Assembly (NCBI RefSeq): GCF_019059575.1
Contig: NW_024882978.1
Location: forward strand, 1 to 64,000
Source of the DNA: Amphibalanus amphitrite
Taxonomy: Eukaryota > Arthropoda > Thecostraca > Balanomorpha > Balanidae
Direction of reading: 5' to 3'
Length of the DNA: 64,000 nt
Position 1 is the stretch's first letter. The number at the start of each line of letters is the position of its first letter. Made by a program: the position numbers and the translations under genes. The notes under the pieces are model-generated. The model was given only the letters and a program-made list of their open reading frames with translations. It was not told the DNA's origin and made no database searches. This document shows positions 45,267 through 56,400 of this stretch, in pieces.

Positions 45267-48163
45267 AAGCTCCTGCTGTCGATCGCCCGGGCAAGTGCAA
45301 CCGTTTTCTTTTTTCGCCGTCATTGATGCTCCTCCCGGCTTGCAGCAACTCCCTCCCTCCCTTCCCTTTCTTCCCTCCCTCCCCTCCCTCACTCCCTGCC
45401 TCCCAGCTTCCTCTCTCCCTCCCTTCCACCCAGGTCGTTCCCCTTCCTCCCAATATGACCTTGTGCCCGATCACACTCCGTATGTGCCCGGAACCCTGTG
45501 CTTCGCAGCCGCACCTAGGCCGCCCAGGCGTCGGTTTTTCTCATGTTATTACGATGTCGGGCCCGTAGGTAACCCTCCGGTTCGGGGTACAAGTTGTATT
45601 TCACTCTAAGTTCGTTAGTGCAATTTTATCGGGGAAAAGGTAGTGGTCAGGAGTTGGTGTTTAAAGTTTGTTGGCAGGCATGGTCTTGTTGTAATAATCT
45701 AAATACTGTTTTGCTTAGTCAATTTGGGATTTTACCAGTGTTTTATGGTCGAAGTTTGTTGGTGTGTTCGGAATTCTTAGGGAATTATTTGCTGGCAAAT
45801 GCAAGCATGACGGGAGGGATCGCCTTTATTTATTTATGTCATCACACATACCATTACATGTGCCTTTAAGTCATCACTCTTTTTCATCGCACAAATCAGG
45901 ATACTCGTTTATACTGTCTTCTTTTGCCTCATTTGCAACGAATTTTCCAACTTCAGCCCAAAACAGGACGACATTACATTGTGAGCGTAACGTTGTACTT
46001 TTTCCTCTTGTCCAGTGTTGTTAACGGTCCGATTGGTCCATTTCATAGTGCCGAGCTTACAGTTGAGTGTGTGTGTGTGTTATAATTGTGCACTGAATTA
46101 CTGTGACGTAGGGATTTATGCAGTTTCCTGTCACGCGTTACCATGTCTGATGAATATCGAATACATTATGTGCGTAACTGCGTACGCTGTACGACGTTCA
46201 ATGGATTTTTTTAGAGAACCATCTGGAAATTTAAGTTGGTGCAGACAGTCCCTAGCTCAGTTGCTATCACGCTGGCTCCGGAATTAGGTCCATGAATCAT
46301 TTAGAGGCATGACTCATGCATGACCAATGTCGCTGACAAGAAATGGTTACGAGCGTCCTGGGGGGTGGGTAGCTACGTGTCCCAAGTTTTGAGCACAAGC
46401 TGGTATTGTAGTTTTATTGCACGCTACGTTTCAAGTGATACCGAGGCCATGTTTTGTCCGGCATGTCATTGTCGAACATCGAATCTGTTACATTTATTCT
46501 GTCAAATTACGTCTCAGCTTGCTCACTCGTTACATAACTTGGCAAACCTGCTCCCTTCGCTTTATGTAACGCCATCCCTCTCGCGTATTATACCACAGAC
46601 GTCTGTGCTGCAATATCACGGGCTAATTCGGGCCTATCGTCGGCCGGATCCCCCCCACACTCCCCAGCTGAATGACCGCAGGCCCTGATAACCCCTGACC
46701 CCACATCGCTGGCTAGTCGAGCACATCGCTGCTCCAATGTAAACAACCAATCAGCGGATGGCACATCAGCGGCCGGCACACGTCGGCCAATCACAGTTCG
46801 CGGTTTGTCGGCCGATGGGTGTTGGGTTGTCATTTCAAGTCAGGTGTCTTGTTCGGGGGGAGGAGATTTGCAGGGGGGTTCTCGAGCCATCTCTATCGAG
46901 TGTTTGCTCGACGTTGAGTGGTTGTGAATGGTTGAGACTTAGGGATGGAGTTGGGGTGGGGGTTGACATCCCATTTCTCAGCCCGGATTCGTTCCTAGAC
47001 AGACCGCAATGACAGAAAATTCGAAATTGTGGAAAATGATCACCGGGTGATCATCGGGTGGTCATCACACCATCCGTATTCGATCGGAGTCGGACCTTGA
47101 AAAGCACGTGACGTGCTCACTGGCCACTGCTCACTGCCAGCTCTCATGCTTCCAACTTCAATTTCTTTTCTGAATGCAAGATGCTCCGTCCAGTCACCTA
47201 TCGTGGACCTGTCACCGAGTACATACCTACATATCAGCGTGGTGCCCGCCTCTCCCGTCCCTGGACTATCACTGAATCACAGGTCCCAATTGTCGTAAAT
47301 CACTATCTTTGTCGGCGTCATTACCCAATAATGGCGCAATCCCCGTATTTGCCCTCCTCCAATATGGCAAAATGAGCATATGGTTACACTAGATTTATCG
47401 TTGTTTGACCATGTCTGATTGATGCGTCGGGCATTGTTGACCACAGCGCACTTTCGATCTTTCTTGTGCCAATCCACTAGCCTTTTGTGCGTCACAGATA
47501 GCCACAGGCGTACTCAGGGATAGAGTCTGATGTTGGAAAGGCAGTCAGAGGTCGATATTATGATGCAATAAGTGAACTCCAAGCAGCTGCTCATAGTTGA
47601 GTTACAGATGAGTTGCTCACTGCTTTCTCAGCTCAACGAAATGAGTGGACTTTCGAACCAGATAGCTACCGCATTCTCGGCACTGCTACTCGTTACCAAA
47701 GTTGAATGTCGATATTGCACGGAGTCGCCAGGGCATGTCTTGTTCCATCAAGACATGTGCAAGACATGTGCTTCCACTCTTATCCTAGGCCCCCTCTCCT
47801 TGTTCGAGTGAGCTCGTGGCGCCTGGGACCGCCCCTGGGGGATTGTGTCGGACAGATGGGGAAGGGACTGGGCGCGCCGGCGCCCTGCGTCCCGGGCAAA
47901 ACGGAGCTGCAAGAGCGGGAGGGAGGCACAGAGCGACAGGGGTCAGCGCTGGTCACGGGGAGTTGTCACAGAGCATCAGTGAGGCATCTGGAGTCCGGTA
48001 CCTTCCTCTTCGTCTTTGAAGGTGCGAAAGTGCGCTAGTTACATTCGCATTCCGCGAGTGAAGCATCTGAAGAATCATCACTCGGTTCACTTGAAATGAA
48101 GTTCTTCTGACAACAAGACGAGTTCAGCTCAGCAGCGAATAAACTCTGCGTCAGAAGTGCATC
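45267..48163. other. Intergenic stretch between PGS1 and the GPCR gene
   Basis: About 2.9 kb with no convincing coding exon. It holds a CT-rich low-complexity tract (45346-45432) and a short GT run near 46066. The GPCR 5'UTR and promoter probably lie at the right edge, but no start site or upstream splice donor could be placed. I see no canonical AATAAA for PGS1. Confidence 0.45.
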
Positions 48164-49621
48164 TTGATCAGAGGCAGCAGCCAAAAGCTTCACTCCAGGC
48201 TCAGCATGACCTCAAGCTCCATCCAGGGCACGAGTGCCAACCTGCAGTGGCACATCTCCTTCCCCAAGACCTCCGACTCCACCGACTTCCCGTTCTGGAA
48301 GTACGACTTCCCGCGCGAGATCTGGGACGTGCGTCCGGCCTCCCAAATAGCCGTCAAAGTGGCCACCTTCATCCCCATCATGCTGCTTGGCCTCATCGGA
48401 AACGGTGCCGTCCTCTTCTTGGTGTGTCGGAGGAAGACGATGCGAACTCCAGTTAATCTTCTTCTGGCGAGCATGGCCGTCTCGGATCTCTTCGTCGCCT
48501 CCGTGTTACCCTCGCTGACGATGGTCGAGGATTTCTTCCAGAACTGGGTCCTCGGACCGGTCATGTGCAAGCTGGAGGGTTTCCTGATGCTGTTGTTGAC
48601 TCTCGCCGGCGCGCTGACACTAGTGGCAGTGAGTCTTCTGCGGCTGATTTCGATCGCCGCTCCTGCTAGTGTCATTCAAGCCCGTCTCACGCCCACAGCA
48701 GCCATCCGTCTGGCCATCCTCATCTGGCTCGTGGCGGCGATTCTGGCTACCCCGCTGCTCCGCTGGCGTCATTACCGCGAACGACAGTGGCGTAACTTCA
48801 CCGAGAAGTACTGCACCGAGAACCAAGAACTTCTCGGTCTTTACTGGCTGGTGTTGGGCGCTCTGCTCGTCTGGCTTCCGCTAGTCGCCATCCTCGCCAG
48901 CTACGCCGTCATCTTTGTCAGGTTGGAGATGACGGCTCGACGCGCCACACGGCGTGGCTCTGGCGCGCCCGCCGCCACGCGGGGACGGGATCGAGTGGGA
49001 ATTATGCTCTGTGTGGCTTCTGCTGTGTACCTCCTATGCTGGACGCCCTTTGCGGCTGTCATCGTGAAACGCTACAGACTTCCTGACGAAGCAGACGCGG
49101 TGACCGACTCGTTTCGAGCTCTCTGGTACGCTGCGCACTACCTGATGTACGCCAATGCTGCAGTAAACCCGATCGTCTACTGGGCGACGAACGAGACGTT
49201 CCGTAGAGGCTTCAGAGAGACGTTTGTGGCGCGATCACGACGACAAGCGACATCAGCAGCGAGAACCTCCGGCGAAGCGGAAAAGTCGGCGGCGAAACCG
49301 GTGGATGTGACGCAAATGTCGCAGCTGGCAACAGAAAAGGAGAAAAGTATTGTGAACGTGACGCGAGAAGACGATAAGCTGCCGGTGCTCGAAAAAGACG
49401 AAGCCAAGCAAAGAAGCCAAGATGAGGGAAAGCTACCAGAGGGAGAAAGGCACGGCGGCGCCAAAGAATGGAATGCGGATGCAGAAGAGACTGAAGAGAC
49501 GGAGCAGACGAAATGTGTGGAGTGCCTTGCAGAGGAGACTGAGAAAGAGAAGCACGAGCACAGAAATCAGGAAGACGTTGAACGAATGGAGGAAAATGAT
49601 GAAAGGTCTTGCAGCCGATAA
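48164..49621 (+). CDS. Class A (rhodopsin-like) G protein-coupled receptor, single exon
   Basis: 485 aa with seven hydrophobic segments at about 61-87, 97-121, 134-163, 177-197, 223-253, 277-301 and 318-340. Class A landmarks are GN at 79-80 (TM1), Asp108 in SMAVSDL (TM2), Cys135 with Cys217 in loop 2, Trp188 (TM4), CWTP at 292-295 (TM6) and NPIVY at 335-339 (TM7). The usual DRY at the end of TM3 is replaced by LRL (159-161). N-glycosylation is possible at NFT in loop 2. The cytoplasmic tail from about 350 is long and very Glu/Lys-rich. The start could be Met1 (48164) or Met15 (48206). A peptide-type receptor is likely, but the ligand cannot be told. The intronless structure might reflect retroposition or gene history. 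Confidence 0.9.
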   Translation: MIRGSSQKLHSRLSMTSSSIQGTSANLQWHISFPKTSDSTDFPFWKYDFPREIWDVRPASQIAVKVATFIPIMLLGLIGNGAVLFLVCRRKTMRTPVNLLLASMAVSDLFVASVLPSLTMVEDFFQNWVLGPVMCKLEGFLMLLLTLAGALTLVAVSLLRLISIAAPASVIQARLTPTAAIRLAILIWLVAAILATPLLRWRHYRERQWRNFTEKYCTENQELLGLYWLVLGALLVWLPLVAILASYAVIFVRLEMTARRATRRGSGAPAATRGRDRVGIMLCVASAVYLLCWTPFAAVIVKRYRLPDEADAVTDSFRALWYAAHYLMYANAAVNPIVYWATNETFRRGFRETFVARSRRQATSAARTSGEAEKSAAKPVDVTQMSQLATEKEKSIVNVTREDDKLPVLEKDEAKQRSQDEGKLPEGERHGGAKEWNADAEETEETEQTKCVECLAEETEKEKHEHRNQEDVERMEENDERSCSR

Positions 49622-49660
49622 TTCTAACCAAGCGGAACGAACAAAGACCAACCTAAATGG

Positions 49661-49719
49661 ACGGGCACGAGACGTCTCGTGCCCGTCTCGTGAAAACAGC
49701 CAGACCGTACGGTCTGGCT
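49661..49719. repeat. Two adjacent perfect palindromes after the GPCR stop
   Basis: A 26-bp perfect palindrome (49661-49686, core GGCACGAGACGTCTCGTGCC) is followed 11 bp later by a 22-bp perfect palindrome (49698-49719, core CCAGACCGTACGGTCTGG) and then TTTT. They begin 40 bp after the GPCR stop codon and would be two strong hairpins in the 3'UTR. Confidence 0.9.
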
Positions 49720-49913
49720 CTTTTCAGATGCAACTGAGTGGAAGTAAGTCGATGTCTATATAGAAGTAATGACAGGAGTTATTATATGATGGAATTTATA
49801 ATTTATATGATACGCTGATGAAGATAGAATGAAAGCGGTATGGCTGAGACAGATTGGAAGAAGGAACAGCGATATGAAATGCCGGTTAAATCCTTCATTG
49901 AAGCTATCAGATC

Positions 49914-49972
49914 CATAGGCGGCGGAACGGGGAGGGCACCGGGGCACCGGACCCCCCTTTGATTTTGGCATT
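49914..49972. mobile_element. Left half of a hAT-like MITE, interrupted by a TTAA element
   Basis: CATAGGCGGCGGAACGGGGA through GATTTTGGCATT matches the left part of the complete element at 55035-55189. The match stops exactly at the TTAA, where the next element begins. The missing right half was not found downstream. Confidence 0.75.
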
Positions 49973-50977
49973 TTAACCCGCGCCGTGCTAGGGGGGGGGG
50001 CGTTTTTACGCCCCCCCCCCCCTCAGGTTTTTCGCGAATATCTCAAAAACGGCGGCGCGCAGCGCCGCCGTTTTTGGTACACGTGTTCCTACATCATTTC
50101 CGCACATGTTGTGAAAATTTCAGATCTAGGCCGTTCAAGGTCAGGTCACCAGGTCACGTCAAGTGACCTTACCTCAGAAAAAGTTCAAAGGCTCGCTATA
50201 GCTACACCGACTGAACGATCACTTTGAAACTTTCAGCGATTGATATGAGTAACAGTATGTATAAAATGTATATCTCGGATTTTTGATATCTGTGACCTAA
50301 GGTCAGGTCAATTTTGCGACCTCTCCATTATAAGTCAATGGGAGAAAATTGAAATGCGCCTCTTTTGGACGAATATCGTTCAAAACGCTCTCAAACATCG
50401 GTTCATAGGTAAACATGACACACTGAATAGGAAAAATGCACCTGTGACCCCTCTGTGTGCCCCTGAGGTCATCTCAGGTTATGAACGGTCGCCAGCAGTT
50501 TTTTGGCTATAGCTTTTGATAGAGACGTGCTAGAGCGGTGAAAACACGTCAGATGTGTTCAGCTCGACGATACGGATCGACTGATATGCAACATGACCCT
50601 TTTCGGTCAGGCCATGACCTTGACCTGAGGTCAAATTTTCAAAATGACCTTTCAAGGTCAACAAATAGTTCATTCGACGCGTCTCGACGAGAGGAACACG
50701 ATGCTGGCAAAAGTAATGTCATGGCGCTTATGAGTCAAAAGTTATTGACGAAAAAACGTTTTTCGTAAAAACGGCTATTTTTGGAGTTTTTGCCCTCTGG
50801 AGGCTAAACCGTTGACCTGAGGTCAAATCTGAGAACATTACCCAGAAAGGTCTGTAAAAGGGCTATCGAATGCGCTTTTCCGCGGCGCTGTAGCTCTATC
50901 GGTTCCCGAGATAGCCGTTGGCAGTTTCCAAAATGTTGAAATAGTCAACATTTTACCTTTGGTGTTTACCTTTGGTT
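49973..50977. mobile_element. TTAA MITE (CCCTCGCC family), copy 3, right end lost
   Basis: Starts with TTAA (49973) and CCCGCGCCG, then a G-run hairpin (G10, CGTTTTTACG, C12), then GGTTTTTCGCGAATA as in copy 2. It carries a GC hairpin (GGCGGCGCGCAGCGCCGCC) and many AGGTCA/TGACC half-sites. The interior matches the reverse complement of the element at 60752-61932 along most of its length. No right terminus is seen, and similarity fades near 50977. Confidence 0.75.
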
Positions 50978-51790
50978 GTCCGGTCAATTGTCAGTATGCC
51001 GATGCCGTTATACTTTACTTTCGCAGGCATTTGGGGTTGTGTATTGTGTAAAGTGAGTAGAAACACGGTATAGGGGATGATGATGACATGCTATAAATTG
51101 TAATGTACTCTCCGTTATAACGATGGCCATAGGCCTGGCTGATGGTGCGATGGGCTCAGCACGTATCGCTGAATCAGCGAAATATTGCCAATGCGTACAC
51201 TGCACTCTGCACTCTGCAGTGAAGCCTTTGTTCCGTTTAATCGCATAAACGAACGTTCAATAGCTCAGGTCACTATGTTTATGTCGTTTATGTGATGTAT
51301 CGTTTACGTGATGAGTGATAAAGTGTTCCGTGTTCGTGATAAGTGGAGTAGGTCTTCTTACAGGCGGTCCCGTATCGACGTACATGCGTCTACCTACTGG
51401 AAAGCGGAAATAGTGGAACGAACGGCGCCAATGAGGAGCAATAGATGATGTTGCGTCATGCGTGTCGATCGTTTATATTTTGGCTGTAGTGCGAGATGTC
51501 TGTAAGAATCTTTGTTCAAAGTATGGAGCAGCCTGTTCGTCTTGTGGCGCAATACGGTGTCCGCAAGGCATTGTCGAATGTGTCCCCAGTCCCATCGACT
51601 ATTTGGAGTCGCGAGACGTGAAAGACCCGGTAGTCGTTCTATGTGGAGGTTGACACTTTATTGCATGCAATTTCTGAGAAATGAGACCCTTAATTGTCCT
51701 CAAAATACCCTGGACGGTAGCCCCAGGTAGCTATTTAAAGTCACCGGTCGGGTCAGCGAGTTCGCCCATGTTAGCGCCGGCTAAAAATGC
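50978..51790. other. Unannotated stretch
   Basis: No recognisable gene or element. Open frames are short and unconvincing. Simple GTGATAAGT-like repetition is present near 51290-51350. Confidence 0.4.
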
Positions 51791-53682
51791 GCAGCAGTCA
51801 GGGGCGGATCCAAGGGGGGGGGGGTCACATGGGTCATGCCCCCCCCCCTTGAGGCCCGGGGGCCCAAAGACCTTCCAGGGACACCACCGGCCTATCAGGG
51901 GTATCACAGTCCTGACAGGGGCACCACAGGACCGCCAGGGGCACCACAGGCCTAGCAGGGACACCACGGGCCTGGTGCCCCTGGGCCCTGACAGGACTGT
52001 AACGCCCCTGACAAGCCTGAAGTGTCCCCTGCAGGCACGTGGTGCCCCTGACAGGCCTGAGGCGCCCCTGCAAGGCCGGTGGTGCCCCTGGCAGGCCTGT
52101 GGTGTCCATGGCAGGCCTGTGGTGTCCATGGCAGGCCTGTGGTGCCCTTGCTAGGCCTCTGGTGCCCCTGACAGGCTTGTAATGCCCCTGGAAGGACTGT
52201 GGTGCCCCTGGGCCCTGACAAGCCTGAGGTGCCCCTGACAGGCCAGAGGTGCCCTTGCTAGGCCTGTGGTGCCCCTGGCAGGCCTCTGGTGCCCCTGACA
52301 GGCTTGCGGTGCCCTTGGAAGGACTGTGGTGTCCCTGGGCCCTGACAAGCCTGAGGTGCCCCTGACAGGCCCGTGGTGCCCTTGTTAGGCCTGTGGTGCC
52401 CCTGGCAGGCCTCTGGTGCCCTTGCTAGGCCGCTGGTGCCCCTGGCAGGCCTCTGGTGCCCTTGCTAGGCCGCTGGTGCCCCTGGCAGGCCTCTGGTGCC
52501 CTTGCTAGGCCGCTGGTGCCCCTGGCAGGCCTCTGGTGCCCCTGCGCCCGGAGAGGACTGGTGCCCCTGAAAAGTCTGAAGTGCCCCTCGGCAGGCCCGT
52601 CGTGCCCCTGACAGGCCCAAGGTGCCCCTGCGAGGCCGGTGGTGCCCCTGGCAGGCCTCTGGTGCCCCTGGCAGGTCTGTGGTGCCCCTGGCAGACCTGT
52701 GTTGACTGGTGCCCCTGCTAGGTCGCTGGTGCCCCTCACAGACCTGTGGTGCCGCTGGGCCTTGACAAGCCTGAGATGCCTGGCTATGACAGGCTCGTGG
52801 TGCCCCTGATAGACCAGTGGTGCCCTTGCTAGGCCTGTAGTGCCCCTGGCAGGCCTCTGGTGCCCCTGCTACCCCTGCGCCCTGAGAGGACTATGGTGCC
52901 CCTGAAAAGCCTGAAGTGCCTCTCGACAGGCCCGTGGTGCCCCTGGGCCCTGACAGTCCCAGGTTACCCCTGCGAGGTCGGTGGTGCTTCTGGCAGGCCT
53001 CTGGTGCCCCTGGCAGGTCTGTGGTGCCCCTGGCAGGCCTGTGTTGACTGGTGCCCCTGCTAGGCCGCTGGTGCCCCTCACAGGCCTGCGGTGCCCCTGG
53101 AAGGACTGTGGTGCCCCTGCCCCTAGGGGTGCTCATGGGCCCAACAGGCCCGTTGTGCCCCTGACAGGCCTGTCGTGTATACTTGCTAGACCTGTGGTGC
53201 CCCTGCTTCCTGGCAGGCCTGTGGTGCCCCTGGCGGGCCTGTGGCGCCCCTACAAGGCCGTAGGTGCCCCTGACAGGTTAGTGGTGTCCCTGGAAGGACT
53301 TTGGTGCCCCTGACAAGCCTGAAGTGTCAAGGACAGACCCTTTAGACGCCGTCACGCCAGGGTCAAGTTCGTCGGACTGACAACGATTTGCTTACCTGAT
53401 AACGTTCCTGGTAAGTACTCATTACTCAGCGTCCACACTCCACAACATATATACATAGCACATTCATATATACTTGCTTACAATTGGTAAATGTGGTTTG
53501 TGGCTAAGAGGTAAGATACTGACTAAAAATAAAAAATAAAAATAAAAAACTGAAAATGGGGGCACCACCAAAATGAAGTGGACGAAATCCGTTGAGTTTT
53601 TAATTTTGGGTATAGGTAGGGGCACCACTTCGATTCATGACCCTCCCCTTGGAGTTTTCCTGGATCCGCCCCTGGCAGCAGT
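51791..53682. mobile_element. hAT-like non-autonomous element filled by a minisatellite
   Basis: GCAGCAGT lies on both sides (51791-51798 and 53675-53682), an 8-bp target duplication. The ends are inverted: CAGGGGCGGATCCA at 51799 and TGGATCCGCCCCTG ending at 53674. A CAGGGGCGGATCC terminus with an 8-bp duplication is typical of hAT elements. Most of the interior (about 51880-53330) is a tandem repeat. No transposase is encoded. Confidence 0.9.
51880..53330. repeat. 20-bp minisatellite GGTGCCCCTGGCAGGCCTST
   Basis: About 1.4 kb of units close to GGTGCCCCTGGCAGGCCTCT with variants such as GGTGCCCTTGCTAGGCCGCT. Around 52430-52540 the two variants alternate to give a 40-bp higher-order repeat. 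Some units are 19-24 bp. Every frame stays partly open because 20 bp cycles the reading frame every 60 bp, giving collagen-like spurious ORFs. Confidence 0.95.
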
Positions 53683-54420
53683 TGCATCCAACGCCCCCTT
53701 AGACCCACCCCATCCCACACCACATCCGCTAGGCCCAAAACTCGAGCCCGGTCCAATTCGTACCCGGGGCACCCTTCCAAATCCAGGCGGGTCCGCGGCC
53801 CGTGTGTTTCTTATAGGTATCTTGGCCCGTGTTGTGTAAATGTACCGGCCCCGGGTCGATGCCAGACCGGTGGTAGGAGCGCCGTCACGAGACAGATCAG
53901 CACACCACCGCATTGCCGCCGCCGTCGGGCGCTGTTGGGATCCCTCTGGAGCCCCAAATTGAGCCCCTCGCGTCTCGACCCTCGACTTGACAGTGACACG
54001 CGGTCGCCTGGTGCTATCGACACCGTCGTGACTGCAAACAAAGCTTGCACCATTGCACTTTGAGCCGGCGGTCTGCACTTGGGCATACATGTAGATTGCA
54101 GAGTCGAGCGGGGGGAGTCGGGAGAGGGGTGCCTCCGCCGCGCGAGTATGACCTTATTTGGTGTGAGCTGCGCCAGCCCGGCCTCGGATGTTCGAGGTCA
54201 ATGGGTACGGGCTGCGACAGCTCTGCCGGCGGGTCAGAACTAGAAGGGCTGACAGTCGACACGGAACAGCCTTGACTCGCATTGTCGGCCCGGGAGACGG
54301 GAAGCGAGGGCCCGATTGTGGCATGTTGAATTAGGTTGTTTCTGGGTCATCGATGACTTCGGTCATGTTGGAGGAAGTGACTTCACGGAGGTCTGAGGAT
54401 TGAGTACGGAGCTCTGTCAC
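53683..54420. other. Unannotated GC-rich stretch
   Basis: No gene could be supported. A minus-strand frame (54090-53635) is open but has no recognisable domain, and its first part overlaps the end of the hAT-like element. Confidence 0.35.
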
Positions 54421-54621
54421 GGTCGCTGTTTTTTATCAGCATGCTGTCGGCTTTCCCATATAAGAAAGTTATTGCTGGCGCTTCTTTGGCCTCTCTTTGG
54501 TCGAATGAATAGACTATAGTCTATTCATTCACGTATACGAATTCACGTATACGTGAATTCGACCAATGACGTGCCAAGAAACAGCAGCATGCTCGCAGCC
54601 TGCTGATAAAAAACTGCGACC
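54421..54621. repeat. 201-bp imperfect hairpin with nested perfect palindromes
   Basis: The outer arms match imperfectly (left GGTCGCTGTTTTTTATCAGC; reverse complement of right GGTCGCAGTTTTTTATCAGC). The core is bounded by TTGGTCGAAT and ATTCGACCAA. It contains a 28-bp perfect palindrome (54503-54530, core AATAGACTATAGTCTATT) and a 22-bp perfect palindrome (54539-54560, core TTCACGTATACGTGAA). No target duplication is evident. Confidence 0.8.
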
Positions 54622-55034
54622 GAACAGCGCCGGATTCGTTCTTCGCCCCAGAGACGCGATTACTCTTATATGATTCTGATCAGTGATCATTGACCAAAGT
54701 CAAAGTGTACCTATATATCATCATAACCGTACCTAGCAGTAAGCACTAGAATTAGGTATATCATCTGTAGAATGCAGAGCCAGACAACCGAACCGACACG
54801 CCACCTTATTCGCTCTCTCGGCTAACCGTCTTCCGGTTTCAACAGTCAGCAGCCACCGATTCCCCCCAAGGAAACACCGTCCAATTTAGGTGCGCGGCTC
54901 TGGGCCACGGGCGCACCCTGGCTCTCCAATTTTGGAGGAGCCTGAGACGGACAGGGCTGGTTTGAAGACGGTCGGACCCAGGTAAGGCAGCCGAATATCC
55001 GGATGTGTAGGAGTGCCGAGTGGCCGATGGCAGA

Positions 55035-55189
55035 CATAGGCGGCGGAACGGGGAGGGCACCGGGGCACCGTGCCCCCCTTTGATTTTGGCATTTTAACAT
55101 TAGCCCTATGGGAGTTGCATGGAAAGAATGGGACCAAAAGTCGGCAGTGCCCCCCCCCCCCCTTAATTGAGGGTGTTCCGCCGCTACTG
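55035..55189. mobile_element. 155-bp hAT-like MITE, complete copy
   Basis: ATGGCAGA flanks both ends (55027-55034 and 55190-55197), an 8-bp target duplication. The ends are inverted: CATAGGCGGCGGAAC and GTTCCGCCGCTACTG. Poly-C is present near 55151. The interior TTAA at 55093-55096 corresponds to the site where a TTAA MITE entered the other copy at 49914. Confidence 0.8.
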
Positions 55190-55197
55190 ATGGCAGA

Positions 55198-56400
55198 ACA
55201 CGATGAAGATGCCACTGGCCCAGGGAGTGAGGGGTAGAACGGACAGATAGCCGTTTTGGTGGATAAGGTAAGCCGCCAAGGAACCAGGCAGGAATGACAG
55301 TCGTTTTGTCGGTTTCGACGTACATTTGGAACGGTTTTCCTCAAGAGATTTTCATCATACGATCGTCCCATGCAGTTGCACGAACGTTATGCATGGACGT
55401 TTTGCCGAATTAATCGGTAAACGTACGTACCCTCTCGAGAAAGAAGCGTAGGCTAATAATAAAAAATCGAGACTCGACTGGAGCCGAGTCACCAATGTGC
55501 AAATTTGCAAAACGGCGCACATAACTAATGACAAAACCAATAAACTCGGGAACATTATTAGCAGCATTTATATTCATTCATTATTGGTCCGGGACTAAAA
55601 GACGTTCGACGCTCAGGGCCCAGTACCATTTGTTCCAACTGGGCTCCAGGTGCAGTAAGAAGCGGTTCCACAGTACAGCATTCAGGGTGTGATGGGGGCA
55701 AGTAATAAACAGTAATAAACAATAAACCATGAACCCTGCTGATGACCGGCATCCAGATGACGAGTACACGGTGACACAGCTGCACGACCTGATGATTCAT
55801 CAGCGAGGAGTCAGGAGTCACACGGTAGGGTGTGTCTGTATCTGTTTACTGTACTGCTGGCAGTCGTACCCTTTCATCGGCTGATGTGCAACTAACTAGG
55901 CAACACGATTATCTGCAATTACTTCATGCTTGTTGCCGGGCCAGGATGGTTTGTAATGCATTGGTAAACCGTGTTCGGTGACCCGATTTTATTTCATCGG
56001 TCACCGGGCGCGAATCGAAATATTTGGATTTTGGGGTCGATTTAAGAAATAAAAGGGCAGGGCATGGGGGAGGGCTGATGGCCTCAATTATCCCCCAAAC
56101 TTCTTTCGGCAAGAGGACTGACGTTACACTGATTACGAATCGTAATGATGATTACGATAACCCGCGACCGCGTCCCTTTGGCGCGAGTTCTGCCCGCCGA
56201 TTGGCATTTCCGCCAAGGTCCCCATTCGCTGGCCAAGAACTTGTCGCTTTTTCGTCAGCACGCTCCTACCAATGAGGTCTTTGAAGCGGTCGTAATTTTG
56301 CCATTGTGATGTAACGTAGTTGCTGTATGTAGGTCACGTATTTCACGATATCAATATACAGTTGATTGTAACCAGTCATTATGAATGAGCATTCCGATCA
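55198..56400. other. Stretch without recognisable gene
   Basis: Upstream of the Hsc70 promoter. Short open frames only. I see no element termini. Confidence 0.4.

Noticed and set aside
46245-46290. tRNA-like A box (CTAGCTCAGTTGCTATCACG)
   Set aside because: No B box or T arm follows at the right distance, so neither a tRNA nor a SINE can be supported.
51681-53313. Several ORFs of 60-157 codons over the minisatellite, collagen-like in composition
   Set aside because: They arise because a 20-bp repeat without stop codons is open in all frames. There is no start context, splice signal or Gly-X-Y regularity.
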